A stretch of DNA of 64,000 nucleotides. Origin: Tenacibaculum adriaticum. Its GTDB lineage: Bacteria > Bacteroidota > Bacteroidia > Flavobacteriales > Flavobacteriaceae. This document shows, piece after piece, positions 1-7,380 of the stretch. Location of the stretch: contig NZ_VNIA01000003.1 of assembly GCF_008124875.1 (NCBI RefSeq), positions 1 through 64,000 on the forward strand, given 5' to 3'. Below the pieces are notes generated by a model. That model was not told the origin of the DNA and did not search any database. It was given only the letters and a program-made list of their open reading frames with translations. Made by a program: the position numbers and the translations under genes. Positions within the stretch are counted from its first letter, which is position 1. Each line of letters opens with the position of its first letter.

Positions 1-54
1 ATTGTAAAAAGCGGATTGCCTTATGATGCAAATTATAAAAGTACTTTGGTTTAA
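1..54 (+). CDS. 3' end of an unidentified gene (partial)
   Basis: The first frame is open from base 1 to a TAA stop at 52-54 and would give the C-terminal 17 residues IVKSGLPYDANYKSTLV of a protein that begins outside the window. The other two forward frames stop within a few codons. The composition is that of an ordinary coding tail, and the AT-rich gene-free stretch begins right after it. Too little is present to name a product, and a chance open frame of this length is possible. Confidence 0.45.
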   Translation: MVKSGLPYDANYKSTLV

Positions 55-358
55 AAAAGTGTAAAATTTACTTGTTTTTTACCTCAGTTCTTTGTTGTGT
101 GTTGTACTTTACTCAATTTCTTCTCCCTTGCAATTTTTTGATTCAGTATTATTTTTCTTTATTTAGATAAATCTTAAATATTAAAAATGTCAATATGACA
201 TTTGTTTAAGTAAAAAATGATAATTATTCTGAAAATTAGACAGAAATTTTTGCTTAAAAATACGATTTATCCATTCTGGTATTTTTTTTGTTTTAGTTAT
301 ATCGAAATCAATAAGGATTTCAAATTTGAAATAATGTTTAATTTAAAATTTTGTAATT
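55..358. other. AT-rich intergenic region upstream of hsp20
   Basis: I see no gene in these 304 bases. Near the left end is GTTGTGTGT (94-102), whose inverted copy ACACACAAC lies at 1743-1751, beyond the next three genes. A sigma-54-like box (276-293) lies in the right part, and no clear TTG-N17-23-TAnnTTTG promoter is visible in front of hsp20. Confidence 0.5.
276..293 (+). promoter_or_regulatory. possible sigma-54-type (-24/-12) promoter of hsp20
   Basis: The box has GG at 278-279, ten bases, then GT at 290-291, with a T-rich stretch between (TGGTAT...TTTGTT). The spacing is that of a -24/-12 element, but the -12 dinucleotide is GT instead of GC. The predicted start would give a leader of about 57 nt. 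Similar boxes precede groES and the kinase at 39182. This is an inference from pattern only. Confidence 0.3.
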
Positions 359-835
359 ATGAGCAATTTAGTTAGTGTTCCTAAAAACGGAAGTTTAGCA
401 AACACAAATTCAAATGCCAACTTCTTAACTTTGTCAAATTGGTTAGATGATATCTTTAATAGAGATCTACCATCAGTATTCACTTCAAATTTCAATACTG
501 GAATTACTTTGCCAAAAGTAAACATCAAAGAAACTGCCGACGCTTTTATGGTTGAAATGGCAGTTCCAGGTCTAAAAAAATCAGATTTCCATATTGAAAT
601 TGACAATCAAGTATTATCAATTTTTACTGAGACAAAGGAAGAAAATGAACACAAAGAAGGAAATTATACTCGTAGAGAGTTTGGTTACTCTTCATTTAAA
701 AGAACTTTTACACTTCCAGAAAGTGTAAATGATGAAAAAATTAATGCTAACTATAATGAAGGCATTTTAAATATTCTTTTACCGAAAAAAGAAGAGGCGA
801 AACAAAAGCCAGTTAGAAGCATTAAGATTTCATAA
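359..835 (+). CDS. Hsp20/alpha-crystallin family small heat-shock protein
   Basis: This 158-residue protein is an ATP-independent holdase that binds unfolding proteins in the cytoplasm. It has the usual family length: a variable N-terminal arm (about 1-45), an alpha-crystallin domain (about 48-145) with FMVEMAVPGLKKSDFHIEI near its start and the NYNEGILNILLPK segment near its end (the A-x-x-x-x-G-I/V-L pattern of the family), and a short tail ending in R-S-I-K-I-S. The start is the only ATG before the conserved region. It is separated from the next gene by about 100 bases containing a long hairpin. Stress control is expected for the family; only a possible -24/-12 box supports this here. Confidence 0.93.
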   Translation: MSNLVSVPKNGSLANTNSNANFLTLSNWLDDIFNRDLPSVFTSNFNTGITLPKVNIKETADAFMVEMAVPGLKKSDFHIEIDNQVLSIFTETKEENEHKEGNYTRREFGYSSFKRTFTLPESVNDEKINANYNEGILNILLPKKEEAKQKPVRSIKIS

Positions 836-865
836 TTGAATTCACTAAATTTTTAGATGATGTGT

Positions 866-902
866 GTATAGAAGTGGACCGAGAAATCGGTCTTCACTAT
901 AC
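866..902 (+). other. stable hairpin between hsp20 and the next gene
   Basis: GTAT and AGTG followed by GACCGA (866-882) pair with TCGGTC and CACT followed by ATAC (887-902) around a GAAA loop, interrupted by small bulges. About 14 pairs can form. There is no T run after it on either strand, so it is not a classical intrinsic terminator; it may be a processing or stability element, or a weak terminator. Confidence 0.5.
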
Positions 903-938
903 TCCTACAAGTGTTTAATGATTTAAAATTATAATGTG

Positions 939-1199
939 ATGCCAAGAAAGTTTAAACCTGGAGATTGGGTAAAAGTTAAAGGGAAACTTATTGCACCAAA
1001 AATGCAAGTTCTCAAATATGTTCCAAAAAAAAAATCAATACTTGGTTTGGTTGATAATGACAATTATTTGGAATGTGTTTGGTATAAAAATGGTGACCGA
1101 AAAACAGCAGTGTTTCATCAAAATAAATTGATTAAGATGATAGAAACTGGTGGTTTGTTCAAAATACTTTTAACAACCCCTAGACTAAATTTAACTTAA
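939..1199 (+). CDS. small DUF2158-like protein
   Basis: This 86-residue basic protein resembles the DUF2158/YodC-type small proteins. FKPGDWVKVK at the N-terminus corresponds to the F-x-x-G-D-x-V-x-L-K opening, and ECVWYKNGDRKTAVFHQNKL corresponds to the C-x-W-F-x-x-G pattern followed by a ...F...L segment. The function of that family is unknown. The ATG at 939 is preferred over the overlapping GTG at 936 because it gives the standard M-P-R-K-F-K-P-G start. The extra C-terminal tail (ETGGLFKILLTTPRLNLT) is not part of the family core. It lies 11 bases before a secreted orphan and could be co-transcribed with it. Confidence 0.6.
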   Translation: MPRKFKPGDWVKVKGKLIAPKMQVLKYVPKKKSILGLVDNDNYLECVWYKNGDRKTAVFHQNKLIKMIETGGLFKILLTTPRLNLT

Positions 1200-1210
1200 T
1201 ATCTAAAGTG

Positions 1211-1699
1211 ATGAAAAAATATATTTTATTATTCTTTGTTGGCTTGTTAAGCGTTAGTAGCAACGGACAAAAGAATAAAACAAAAAGTACGGAAACAAAA
1301 GAAAGTGAAGGAAAGTTAGTAGAACAACCTAAAGGTTTTTGGAAAGTTGATCGAGAATATGATGAAAACAAAAATTTAATTAGATATGACAGTATTTATT
1401 CTTGGTCTTCTAATAATACGTTCAATAACCTGTCATCCTCAGAGCGTGATAGTTTGATGGAATCTTTAAAATCAAGATTTTTTACAAATTTTTCGAAATT
1501 TGAAAATCAAGGGTTTGAAGATATTTTTTCTCAAGATTCACTTTTTAGCAAACGTTTCTTTAACAACGATTTTTTCGGAAGTGATTTTGGTTCAGATTTT
1601 ATGAATATTGACAAAATAAGACAACAAATGATTGCAAGGGAGAAGAAATTTTTAAAAAAATATCAGTCAGAATTTATTAAACCTGAAGACGAAAACTAA
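1211..1699 (+). CDS. secreted protein of unknown function
   Basis: The product has 162 residues with a clear Sec signal peptide (basic MKKY, hydrophobic ILLFFVGLLSVSS, probable cleavage after N-G-Q). The mature part is highly charged, with a Ser/Phe/Asp-rich centre (repeated FF, DFFGSDFGSDF) and a Lys/Glu-rich C-terminal helix. I recognise no domain. The ATG at 1211 is chosen over the adjacent GTG at 1208. The last codons and the stop form the left arm of the terminator that follows, so transcription ends immediately after the gene. It could be periplasmic or surface exposed. Confidence 0.6.
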   Translation: MKKYILLFFVGLLSVSSNGQKNKTKSTETKESEGKLVEQPKGFWKVDREYDENKNLIRYDSIYSWSSNNTFNNLSSSERDSLMESLKSRFFTNFSKFENQGFEDIFSQDSLFSKRFFNNDFFGSDFGSDFMNIDKIRQQMIAREKKFLKKYQSEFIKPEDEN

Positions 1700-1717
1700 A
1701 TAGTTTTCGTCTTTTTT
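1688..1717 (+). terminator. Rho-independent terminator overlapping the end of the secreted orphan gene
   Basis: GACGAAAACTA (1688-1698) pairs with TAGTTTTCGTC (1701-1711) and is followed by a run of Ts. The left arm consists of the last sense codons and part of the stop codon of the gene before it. Confidence 0.85.
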
Positions 1718-1865
1718 CTTGTGAGTTCGGTTTTGTTGCATTACACACAACGAGTAATATAATACCCATCTGTTTTAATTGTGAGTATTCACTGATAGGT
1801 AAGTTATCAGAAAATAAATTAAAAAGCAAAACAAATTTAACAATACAACTTCCAGATATTTTCTA
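1718..1865. other. gene-free stretch before the structured element
   Basis: I see no coding frame of useful length. The segment holds GTTGCATTACACACAAC (about 1735-1751), a small hairpin whose ACACACAAC half is an inverted copy of 94-102, and an AT-rich remainder leading to the -7-like box at 1866. Confidence 0.4.
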
Positions 1866-1873
1866 TATGTTTG
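1866..1873 (+). promoter_or_regulatory. Bacteroidota -7 box (TATGTTTG)
   Basis: TATGTTTG matches TAnnTTTG exactly. No good TTG lies 17-23 bases upstream, so the promoter is only half supported. If used, transcription would start at about 1880, just before the structured element. Confidence 0.4.
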
Positions 1874-1888
1874 TATAGAATTTAGCAT

Positions 1889-1980
1889 AAAATGAAAAAC
1901 ATTTATACATATAAGCAATGCAAGTCGGTGGTTAAATCACCGTACTGTTGGGCTTTTAATGTATAAATGTTATGATGATA
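1889..1980 (+). ncRNA. candidate structured leader or small RNA
   Basis: AACATTTATACAT (1898-1910) and ATGTATAAATGTT (1959-1971) form a perfect 13-bp closing stem. Inside it are AAGC/GCTT (1913-1916 with 1952-1955) and a terminal hairpin CGGTG/CACCG (1926-1930 with 1938-1942), extended by GT/AC across a one-base bulge. A terminator follows at 1999-2026. No reading frame uses the region. The layout (TAnnTTTG box, folded element, terminator, 31 bases, ATG of a transporter) suits a cis-acting leader; a free small RNA such as the 6S-Flavo type, or a MITE-like palindrome, are alternatives. Confidence 0.45.
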
Positions 1981-1998
1981 TAAAATTATACAATTGTA

Positions 1999-2026
1999 AA
2001 AAGTCCGGCTGTTAAGTCGGACTTTT
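1999..2026 (+). terminator. Rho-independent terminator in front of the MFS gene
   Basis: AAAAGTCCG (1999-2007) pairs with CGGACTTTT (2018-2026), loop GCTGTTAAGT. It lies 31 bases before the ATG of the transporter and about 290 bases after the terminator of the previous gene, so it must end a short transcript that starts in the gene-free region. Confidence 0.8.
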
Positions 2027-2057
2027 CATTTTTACACAACTAAACAAACTACTATTT

Positions 2058-3269
2058 ATGAAACAACTTTATCTAAATTATCTTAATACATTTCGAGGTT
2101 TATCAAGAGAAGTTTGGTGGCTTTCGCTCATCACACTCATCAATCGTGCAGGTACGATGGTAATTCCGTTTTTATCATTATACCTAACACAAAGTCTAGA
2201 ATTTTCTCTAATAGATGTGGGATGGATTATGTCTTTCTTCGGGCTAGGTTCTGTAGTAGGATCATGGTTAGGAGGAAAATTAACAGACAAAATTGGTTAC
2301 TATAAAGTGATGTTGGGTAGCTTATCGCTAACAGGTTTATTGTTTGTATTACTACAATATGTAACTACATTTGAAGGGTTTTGTGCCTCTATTTTTGTGC
2401 TCATGTTAGTGGCCGATATGTTTCGTCCTGCCATGTTTGTAGCATTGAGTTCGTATAGTAAACCCGAAAATAAAACACGTTCGGTAACCTTAATTCGTTT
2501 GGCAATTAACTTAGGTTTTTCTGCAGGACCTGCTGTAGGAGGGGGCATCATTACTTCTTTAGGTTACAATGGTTTATTTTGGGTAGATGGTATTACTTGT
2601 GTTTTGGCGTCTGTTTTATTGTTAAATGTTTTGCATCCGAAGAAAGCAAAAGTATTGGATAGTTTTAAAGTAGAGAATCCTATTTCAGTATATACAGATA
2701 AAGCCTTTTGGATTTTTCTTATTGCCATGATGTTGTTTGGAATTGTATTCTTACAGTATTTTTCGAGCATGCCTCTGTATTATAAAGAAATACATCATTT
2801 ATCAGAATTGGAGATAGGTTTATTAATGGGAATAAATGGCTTTGTAATTTTTTTACTAGAAATGCCATTAATAAAATGGCTTGAAAGTGCAAAATATACT
2901 AAAATTGGCTTGATGTTTTTTGGAGGTATTTTATTAGCATCTAGTTTTTTGGTGTTAAATCTTACTTCTTGGGGAGGTGTTTTAGTAATAGGAATGTTGT
3001 TAATGACGATAGGGGAAATGATTGCATTTCCGTTTTCAAACGCTTTTGCAATGGATCGAGCAAAAAGAGGAAATCAAGGAGAATATATGGCTTTGTATAG
3101 TATTTCTTTTTCTGTAGCGCATATTTTTGGACATAATTCTGGCATGCAACTTATTAGTAAAATTGGATTTGATAAAACTTGGTATATTATTTTCGGATTA
3201 GCATTACTAAGTGGAGTCTGTATGCTTGTTTTAAGAAAAATGTTAGTAAACGAAACTAAAAGTGAATAG
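2058..3269 (+). CDS. MFS transporter, probable drug or small-molecule exporter
   Basis: This is a 403-residue inner-membrane protein with about 12 hydrophobic segments, the normal length for the major facilitator superfamily. The motif between helices 2 and 3 reads GSWLGGKLTDKIGYYK (about 68-83), matching motif A (G-x-L-a-D-r-x-G-r). RLAINLGFSAGPAVGG (about 147-162) matches the N-G/A-x-G-P-x-x-G pattern of helix 5 in exporters of the MdtH/DHA1 type. The substrate cannot be read from the sequence. The ATG lies 31 bases after a terminator, and no promoter is visible between, so expression may depend on readthrough of the structured leader. Confidence 0.85.
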   Translation: MKQLYLNYLNTFRGLSREVWWLSLITLINRAGTMVIPFLSLYLTQSLEFSLIDVGWIMSFFGLGSVVGSWLGGKLTDKIGYYKVMLGSLSLTGLLFVLLQYVTTFEGFCASIFVLMLVADMFRPAMFVALSSYSKPENKTRSVTLIRLAINLGFSAGPAVGGGIITSLGYNGLFWVDGITCVLASVLLLNVLHPKKAKVLDSFKVENPISVYTDKAFWIFLIAMMLFGIVFLQYFSSMPLYYKEIHHLSELEIGLLMGINGFVIFLLEMPLIKWLESAKYTKIGLMFFGGILLASSFLVLNLTSWGGVLVIGMLLMTIGEMIAFPFSNAFAMDRAKRGNQGEYMALYSISFSVAHIFGHNSGMQLISKIGFDKTWYIIFGLALLSGVCMLVLRKMLVNETKSE

Positions 3270-3308
3270 TTATCTTTGAAGTCTTATTTAAATAGAAATT
3301 CTTGCAAG

Positions 3309-3635
3309 ATGGATATAAAAAACGCACAAAAAGAAGTAGATAATTGGATAAAAACTCACGGAGTTCGTTATTTTAATGAGCTAACCAATATGGCGCAATT
3401 AACAGAAGAGGTTGGTGAAGTAGCTCGAATTATAGCACGTCGTTACGGAGAACAAAGTGAAAAAGAAAGCGATAAAAACAAAGATTTAGGAGAAGAATTG
3501 GCAGATGTTATGTTTGTCGTTTTATGTTTAGCAAACCAAACAGGAGTTAATTTACAAGAAGCTTTTGAGAAGAAGTTAGATTTAAAAACAAAACGAGATC
3601 ACGATCGTCATCATAATAACGAAAAATTAAAATAA
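3309..3635 (+). CDS. MazG-like nucleotide pyrophosphohydrolase
   Basis: This 108-residue single-domain protein of the all-alpha NTP pyrophosphatase superfamily would hydrolyse nucleoside triphosphates to monophosphates as house cleaning. EEVGE (33-37) and EELAD (62-66) are the E-x-x-E and E-x-x-D acidic motifs that bind magnesium, followed by a basic tail (KTKRDHDRHH). The ATG at 3309 is preferred to an upstream TTG at 3276 because family homology begins there. It sits between the MFS gene and a small membrane protein gene, with the next start one base after its stop, suggesting translational coupling. Confidence 0.85.
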   Translation: MDIKNAQKEVDNWIKTHGVRYFNELTNMAQLTEEVGEVARIIARRYGEQSEKESDKNKDLGEELADVMFVVLCLANQTGVNLQEAFEKKLDLKTKRDHDRHHNNEKLK

Positions 3636-3636
3636 G

Positions 3637-3885
3637 ATGTCTTTATTACATAAGTTTCAACAAAAAGAATTCTGGATAAATGTTTTAAAAGTAGGATTGC
3701 CTTTTTTCATCATTGTAACCATTATTATTTTATTTATGAATAATGGAAAAGCAATCATATCAGGAGATTTTGAAACAGTATATCAAGCAAATTTTGCAAA
3801 TCAAAAATGGATTCGTTTTTGGCTCATTAAAATAGTAATTAGTTTAGGGTATGGAATGTATATAACCAATAAAAACATGAAGTAA
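3637..3885 (+). CDS. small membrane protein of unknown function
   Basis: This 82-residue protein has two predicted membrane helices (about 15-33 and 62-77) separated by a loop (NNGKAIISGDFETVYQANFANQKW). I do not recognise a named family. It starts one base after the MazG-like gene, and the aroA reading frame starts one base after its own stop, so the three are very probably one operon. The function is unknown. Confidence 0.65.
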   Translation: MSLLHKFQQKEFWINVLKVGLPFFIIVTIIILFMNNGKAIISGDFETVYQANFANQKWIRFWLIKIVISLGYGMYITNKNMK

Positions 3886-3886
3886 T

Positions 3887-5116
3887 TTGGATTTACAATT
3901 AAATAAAAGCGTTTTAAAATCAGGAGAAAATATTACGATTTCAGGCTCAAAAAGTGAATCGAATCGTTTGTTAATTTTACAGCAATTATTTCCGGAAATT
4001 TCTATTGATAACTTGTCGAATTCAGATGATACTGTCCATTTACAACATGCGTTAACTTCAGATGAAGAAGCTGTAGATATTGGTCATGCAGGAACCGCAA
4101 TGCGTTTTTTAACCGCATTTTTTGCTTCACAAAAAGGCAAAACAAAAGTTTTACGTGGCTCTGACCGAATGCACAATCGTCCAATTCAAATTTTGGTAGA
4201 TGCGTTACATGATTTAGGTGCTGATATCGAGTATGTAGAAAAAGAGGGTTACCCGCCATTAAAAATTAGCGGAAAAGAATTTTCAAAAAGTAAAGTATCA
4301 ATAAATGGAAATGTGAGTAGTCAATACATTTCTGCGTTGCTATTGATTGCACCAAGTTTACCAAACGGCTTAGAAATTAATTTGGTCGGAAAAATCACCT
4401 CTATCCCCTACATAAAAATGACCTTGAGTTTGCTTCACCAAATAGGAATAGAGGCAAATTTTGAAGAAAGTAAAATTACAATCAAACCAAAAGGTAAAAC
4501 CGAAAGACACACTATTTTGGTTGAAGCAGATTGGAGTTCAGCTTCCTATTTTTATTCGTTGATTGCGTTGAGTGAAGTGAGTTCTGAAATTACATTATCA
4601 GCGTATAAAAAGGAGAGTTTACAAGGAGATCATTGTTTAGCAGATATTTATGAACATTTTGGGGTAGAAACTACGTTTGAAAAAAACACAATTCATTTAA
4701 AGAAAAATGCAAGACATCATAAAGAAACGTTGGTGTTAGATTTAAAAAATGCTCCTGATATCGCACAAACCATAGCAGTTACTTGCTTCGGGTTAGGAGT
4801 TTCTTGTAATTTGTCTGGTTTACACACACTTAAAATTAAAGAAACCGATCGTTTAGAAGCGTTAAAAACAGAGCTTACAAAATTAGGCGCTGATATTTCG
4901 GTTACTGACGAAAGCTTGTGTCTAAAAGAATCTAAAGAAATTAAAAAAAATGTTTTGATAGCAACTTATAACGATCATCGAATGGCAATGGCTTTTGCTC
5001 CGTTAGCTATAAAAAAAGCTATAATAATTTTAGATGCTGAGGTAGTAACAAAATCATATCGAAACTTTTGGGAAGATTTTCAAAAAGTTGGTATTCAACA
5101 AGCAAAGATAAAATAA
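3887..5116 (+). CDS. aroA: 3-phosphoshikimate 1-carboxyvinyltransferase (EPSP synthase)
   Basis: This enzyme transfers enolpyruvate from phosphoenolpyruvate to shikimate 3-phosphate, the sixth step of the shikimate pathway, in the cytoplasm. The 409 residues are slightly shorter than the usual 425-430. SGSKSESNR (19-27) is the substrate-binding K-S-x-S-N-R motif, GHAGTAMRFL (66-75) the G-T-A-M/T-R-x-L motif, and LKIKETDRLEAL and NDHRMAMAFA the C-terminal active-site motifs. The start must be the TTG at 3887, because no ATG lies before the first conserved motif; it begins one base after the preceding stop, so coupling may help this rare start. The Glu in SKSESNR replaces the more common Ile/Leu. 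Confidence 0.93.
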   Translation: MDLQLNKSVLKSGENITISGSKSESNRLLILQQLFPEISIDNLSNSDDTVHLQHALTSDEEAVDIGHAGTAMRFLTAFFASQKGKTKVLRGSDRMHNRPIQILVDALHDLGADIEYVEKEGYPPLKISGKEFSKSKVSINGNVSSQYISALLLIAPSLPNGLEINLVGKITSIPYIKMTLSLLHQIGIEANFEESKITIKPKGKTERHTILVEADWSSASYFYSLIALSEVSSEITLSAYKKESLQGDHCLADIYEHFGVETTFEKNTIHLKKNARHHKETLVLDLKNAPDIAQTIAVTCFGLGVSCNLSGLHTLKIKETDRLEALKTELTKLGADISVTDESLCLKESKEIKKNVLIATYNDHRMAMAFAPLAIKKAIIILDAEVVTKSYRNFWEDFQKVGIQQAKIK

Positions 5117-5128
5117 ACCCCAAAACGC

Positions 5129-5160
5129 TTGACAACGCCTATTTCGAAATCGTATATTTG
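5129..5160 (+). promoter_or_regulatory. Bacteroidota-type promoter of queA
   Basis: TTG (5129-5131), a 21-base spacer and TATATTTG (5153-5160) fit the TTG-N17-23-TAnnTTTG consensus. The start would be near 5167, giving a leader of about 50 nt. Confidence 0.75.
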
Positions 5161-5216
5161 CCCCCGTTGAAAAGACAAGGTTAGATTTAACCTACGTAAA
5201 ATATAATATAGACTAA

Positions 5217-6266
5217 ATGAAATTATCTCAATTTGACTTTGAATTGCCAGCAGAATTGTTGGCAGAATATCCATCAGAACACAGAGACGAGGCACGTTTA
5301 ATGGTGTTGAATCGTAAAGAGCAAACTATTGAACATAAGCAATTTAAAGATTTGATTGATTACTTCGACGAAGGCGATGTAATGATGTTAAATAATACAA
5401 AGGTTTTTCCTGCTCGTATGTATGGGAATAAGGAAAAAACTGGAGCAAGAATCGAAGTGTTTTTATTACGTGAGTTAAATGCAGAAAATAGACTATGGGA
5501 TGTGTTGGTAGATCCAGCGCGTAAAATAAGAATTGGAAATAAATTGTTTTTTGGGGATGATGATAGTTTGGTAGCTGAAGTTATTGACAATACAACATCT
5601 AGAGGAAGAACATTACGTTTTTTATACGATGGTTCTTACGAGGAGTTTAGAAAAAAATTATTAGAGCTTGGTGAAACACCATTACCAAAATACATTAAAC
5701 GTGGGGTAGAACCAGAAGACGAAGAACGTTATCAAACAATTTTCGCGAAAAATGAAGGCGCTGTAGCTGCGCCAACTGCAGGATTACACTTTTCTAAACA
5801 CTTAATGAAGCGTTTAGAAATTAAAGGAGTAGAGTTTGCAGAAATGACTTTACATGTAGGTTTAGGTACTTTTAACCCAGTAGAGGTTGAAGATTTATCA
5901 AAACATAAAATGGATTCTGAGCAAATTATTATACCAGAAGAATCTGCTAACGTTATTAACAATGCTATAAATAAAAAGCGTAGAGTTTGTGCAGTAGGTA
6001 CAACAGTGATGCGTACTGTAGAATCATCAGTTTCTGCAAATCATCGTTTGAATGCCTATGATGGTTGGACGAACAAATTTATTTTTCCTCCATACGATTT
6101 TAGTATTGCAAACTGTATGGTAACAAATTTTCATACACCAAAATCTACTTTGTTAATGATGACAGCTGCTTTTGCAGGGTACGATTTTATAATGGAAGCG
6201 TATAAAGAAGCAGTTAAAGAGAAATATAAATTTTACTCTTATGGAGACGCAATGTTAATTATCTAA
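5217..6266 (+). CDS. queA: S-adenosylmethionine:tRNA ribosyltransferase-isomerase
   Basis: The 349-residue enzyme adds and rearranges the ribosyl moiety of S-adenosylmethionine on 7-aminomethyl-7-deazaguanine at tRNA position 34, giving epoxyqueuosine. Family motifs are clear: the N-terminal [53 protein letters not shown] and [17 protein letters not shown] near the C-terminus. The length matches the family. It has its own promoter (5129-5160) and a strong terminator (6291-6323), so it is a single-gene unit. Confidence 0.96.
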   Translation: MKLSQFDFELPAELLAEYPSEHRDEARLMVLNRKEQTIEHKQFKDLIDYFDEGDVMMLNNTKVFPARMYGNKEKTGARIEVFLLRELNAENRLWDVLVDPARKIRIGNKLFFGDDDSLVAEVIDNTTSRGRTLRFLYDGSYEEFRKKLLELGETPLPKYIKRGVEPEDEERYQTIFAKNEGAVAAPTAGLHFSKHLMKRLEIKGVEFAEMTLHVGLGTFNPVEVEDLSKHKMDSEQIIIPEESANVINNAINKKRRVCAVGTTVMRTVESSVSANHRLNAYDGWTNKFIFPPYDFSIANCMVTNFHTPKSTLLMMTAAFAGYDFIMEAYKEAVKEKYKFYSYGDAMLII

Positions 6267-6290
6267 TTAACATGCTTAAATAAAATTAAG

Positions 6291-6323
6291 AACCTCACAG
6301 CTGTATTTACTGTGAGGTTTTTT
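6291..6323 (+). terminator. Rho-independent terminator after queA
   Basis: AACCTCACAG (6291-6300) pairs perfectly with CTGTGAGGTT (6310-6319) and is followed by Ts. Only about 17 bases separate it from the next ATG. Confidence 0.92.
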
Positions 6324-6339
6324 CATACTTTTGAATACA

Positions 6340-7380
6340 ATGAAACCTAAAAAGAAAGACATACGGGCATTAACCAAAGATCAACTACGAGATTTTTTTG
6401 TAGAAAATGGCGATAAAGCTTTTCGAGGAAATCAAGTATATGAATGGCTTTGGCATAAAGCGGTACATTCTTTTGATGATATGACGAGTCTTTCTAAAGC
6501 TACTCGTGAGATGTTAGATGAACACTTTGTTATTAATCATATCGAAGTAGATGCGATGCAACGTAGTAATGATGGTACCATTAAAAACGCGATTAAATTG
6601 CATGACGGATTAATTGTAGAATCGGTTTTAATTCCCACACCAACAAGAACGACCGCTTGTGTTTCAAGTCAAGTAGGGTGTAGTTTAGATTGTAAGTTCT
6701 GTGCGACAGCGCGTTTAAAAAGAATGCGTAATTTAAATCCTGATGAAATTTACGATCAAGTGGTTGCAATCGATCAACAAAGTAGATTATACCATAATCA
6801 TAAGCTTTCAAATATAGTTTTTATGGGTATGGGAGAGCCTTTAATGAACTATAACAATGTTATAAAGGCAATAGATAAAATAACTTCGGAAGAAGGCTTA
6901 GGAATGTCTCCAAAACGAATTACGGTTTCAACTTCTGGCGTGCCAAAAATTATTAAAAAAATGGCAGATGACGAGGTAAAATTCAATTTAGCAGTTTCAT
7001 TACATTCTGCTATTGATGAGGTTCGTACATCTATCATGCCTTTTAATGCAACTTTTCCTTTAGATGATTTACGCGAAGCATTAGAGTATTGGTATGCTAA
7101 AACCAAACGAAAAATCACTTATGAGTATATTGTTTGGGGAGGAATAAATGATCGAAAAGAAGATATAAAAGCATTGGTAGATTTTTGTAAATATGTTCCT
7201 TGTAAAGTAAATTTAATTGAATACAATCCAATAGACGACGGCGAGTTTCAACAAGCAAGTTCATTAGCAATTAACAATTATATTTCAAATTTAGAAATGC
7301 ACGATATTACGGTGAATGTTCGTCGCTCACGCGGAAAAGATATTGATGCTGCTTGTGGTCAATTAGCGAATAAGTCATAA
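6340..7380 (+). CDS. rlmN: dual-specificity 23S rRNA/tRNA adenine-C2 methyltransferase
   Basis: This radical-SAM methyltransferase modifies 23S rRNA A2503 and tRNA A37. The 346 residues contain the cluster motif C114-x3-C118-x2-C121 (CSLDCKFC) and the C-terminal acceptor cysteine in DAACGQLA (C339); both are needed for the two-cysteine mechanism. GMGEPLMNY is the family G-x-G-E-P motif. The ATG at 6340 is used; a TTG at 6331 belongs to the likely promoter, since TACTTTTG at 6326-6333 is a -7 box only six bases before the ATG. The mRNA may therefore be nearly leaderless. The next gene begins directly after the stop. Confidence 0.96.
   Translation: MKPKKKDIRALTKDQLRDFFVENGDKAFRGNQVYEWLWHKAVHSFDDMTSLSKATREMLDEHFVINHIEVDAMQRSNDGTIKNAIKLHDGLIVESVLIPTPTRTTACVSSQVGCSLDCKFCATARLKRMRNLNPDEIYDQVVAIDQQSRLYHNHKLSNIVFMGMGEPLMNYNNVIKAIDKITSEEGLGMSPKRITVSTSGVPKIIKKMADDEVKFNLAVSLHSAIDEVRTSIMPFNATFPLDDLREALEYWYAKTKRKITYEYIVWGGINDRKEDIKALVDFCKYVPCKVNLIEYNPIDDGEFQQASSLAINNYISNLEMHDITVNVRRSRGKDIDAACGQLANKS

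Noticed and set aside
343..606. Minus-strand open frame over hsp20
   Set aside because: It is antisense to the alpha-crystallin frame and has no recognisable features.
1889..1980. SRP RNA, tmRNA or tRNA-like gene
   Set aside because: The GGAAG/AGCA core of SRP RNA, the tmRNA acceptor and a T-loop are absent; only stem-loops are visible.
3276..3308. Upstream TTG start of the MazG-like gene
   Set aside because: The added residues are not family-like, and an ATG lies at the start of homology.
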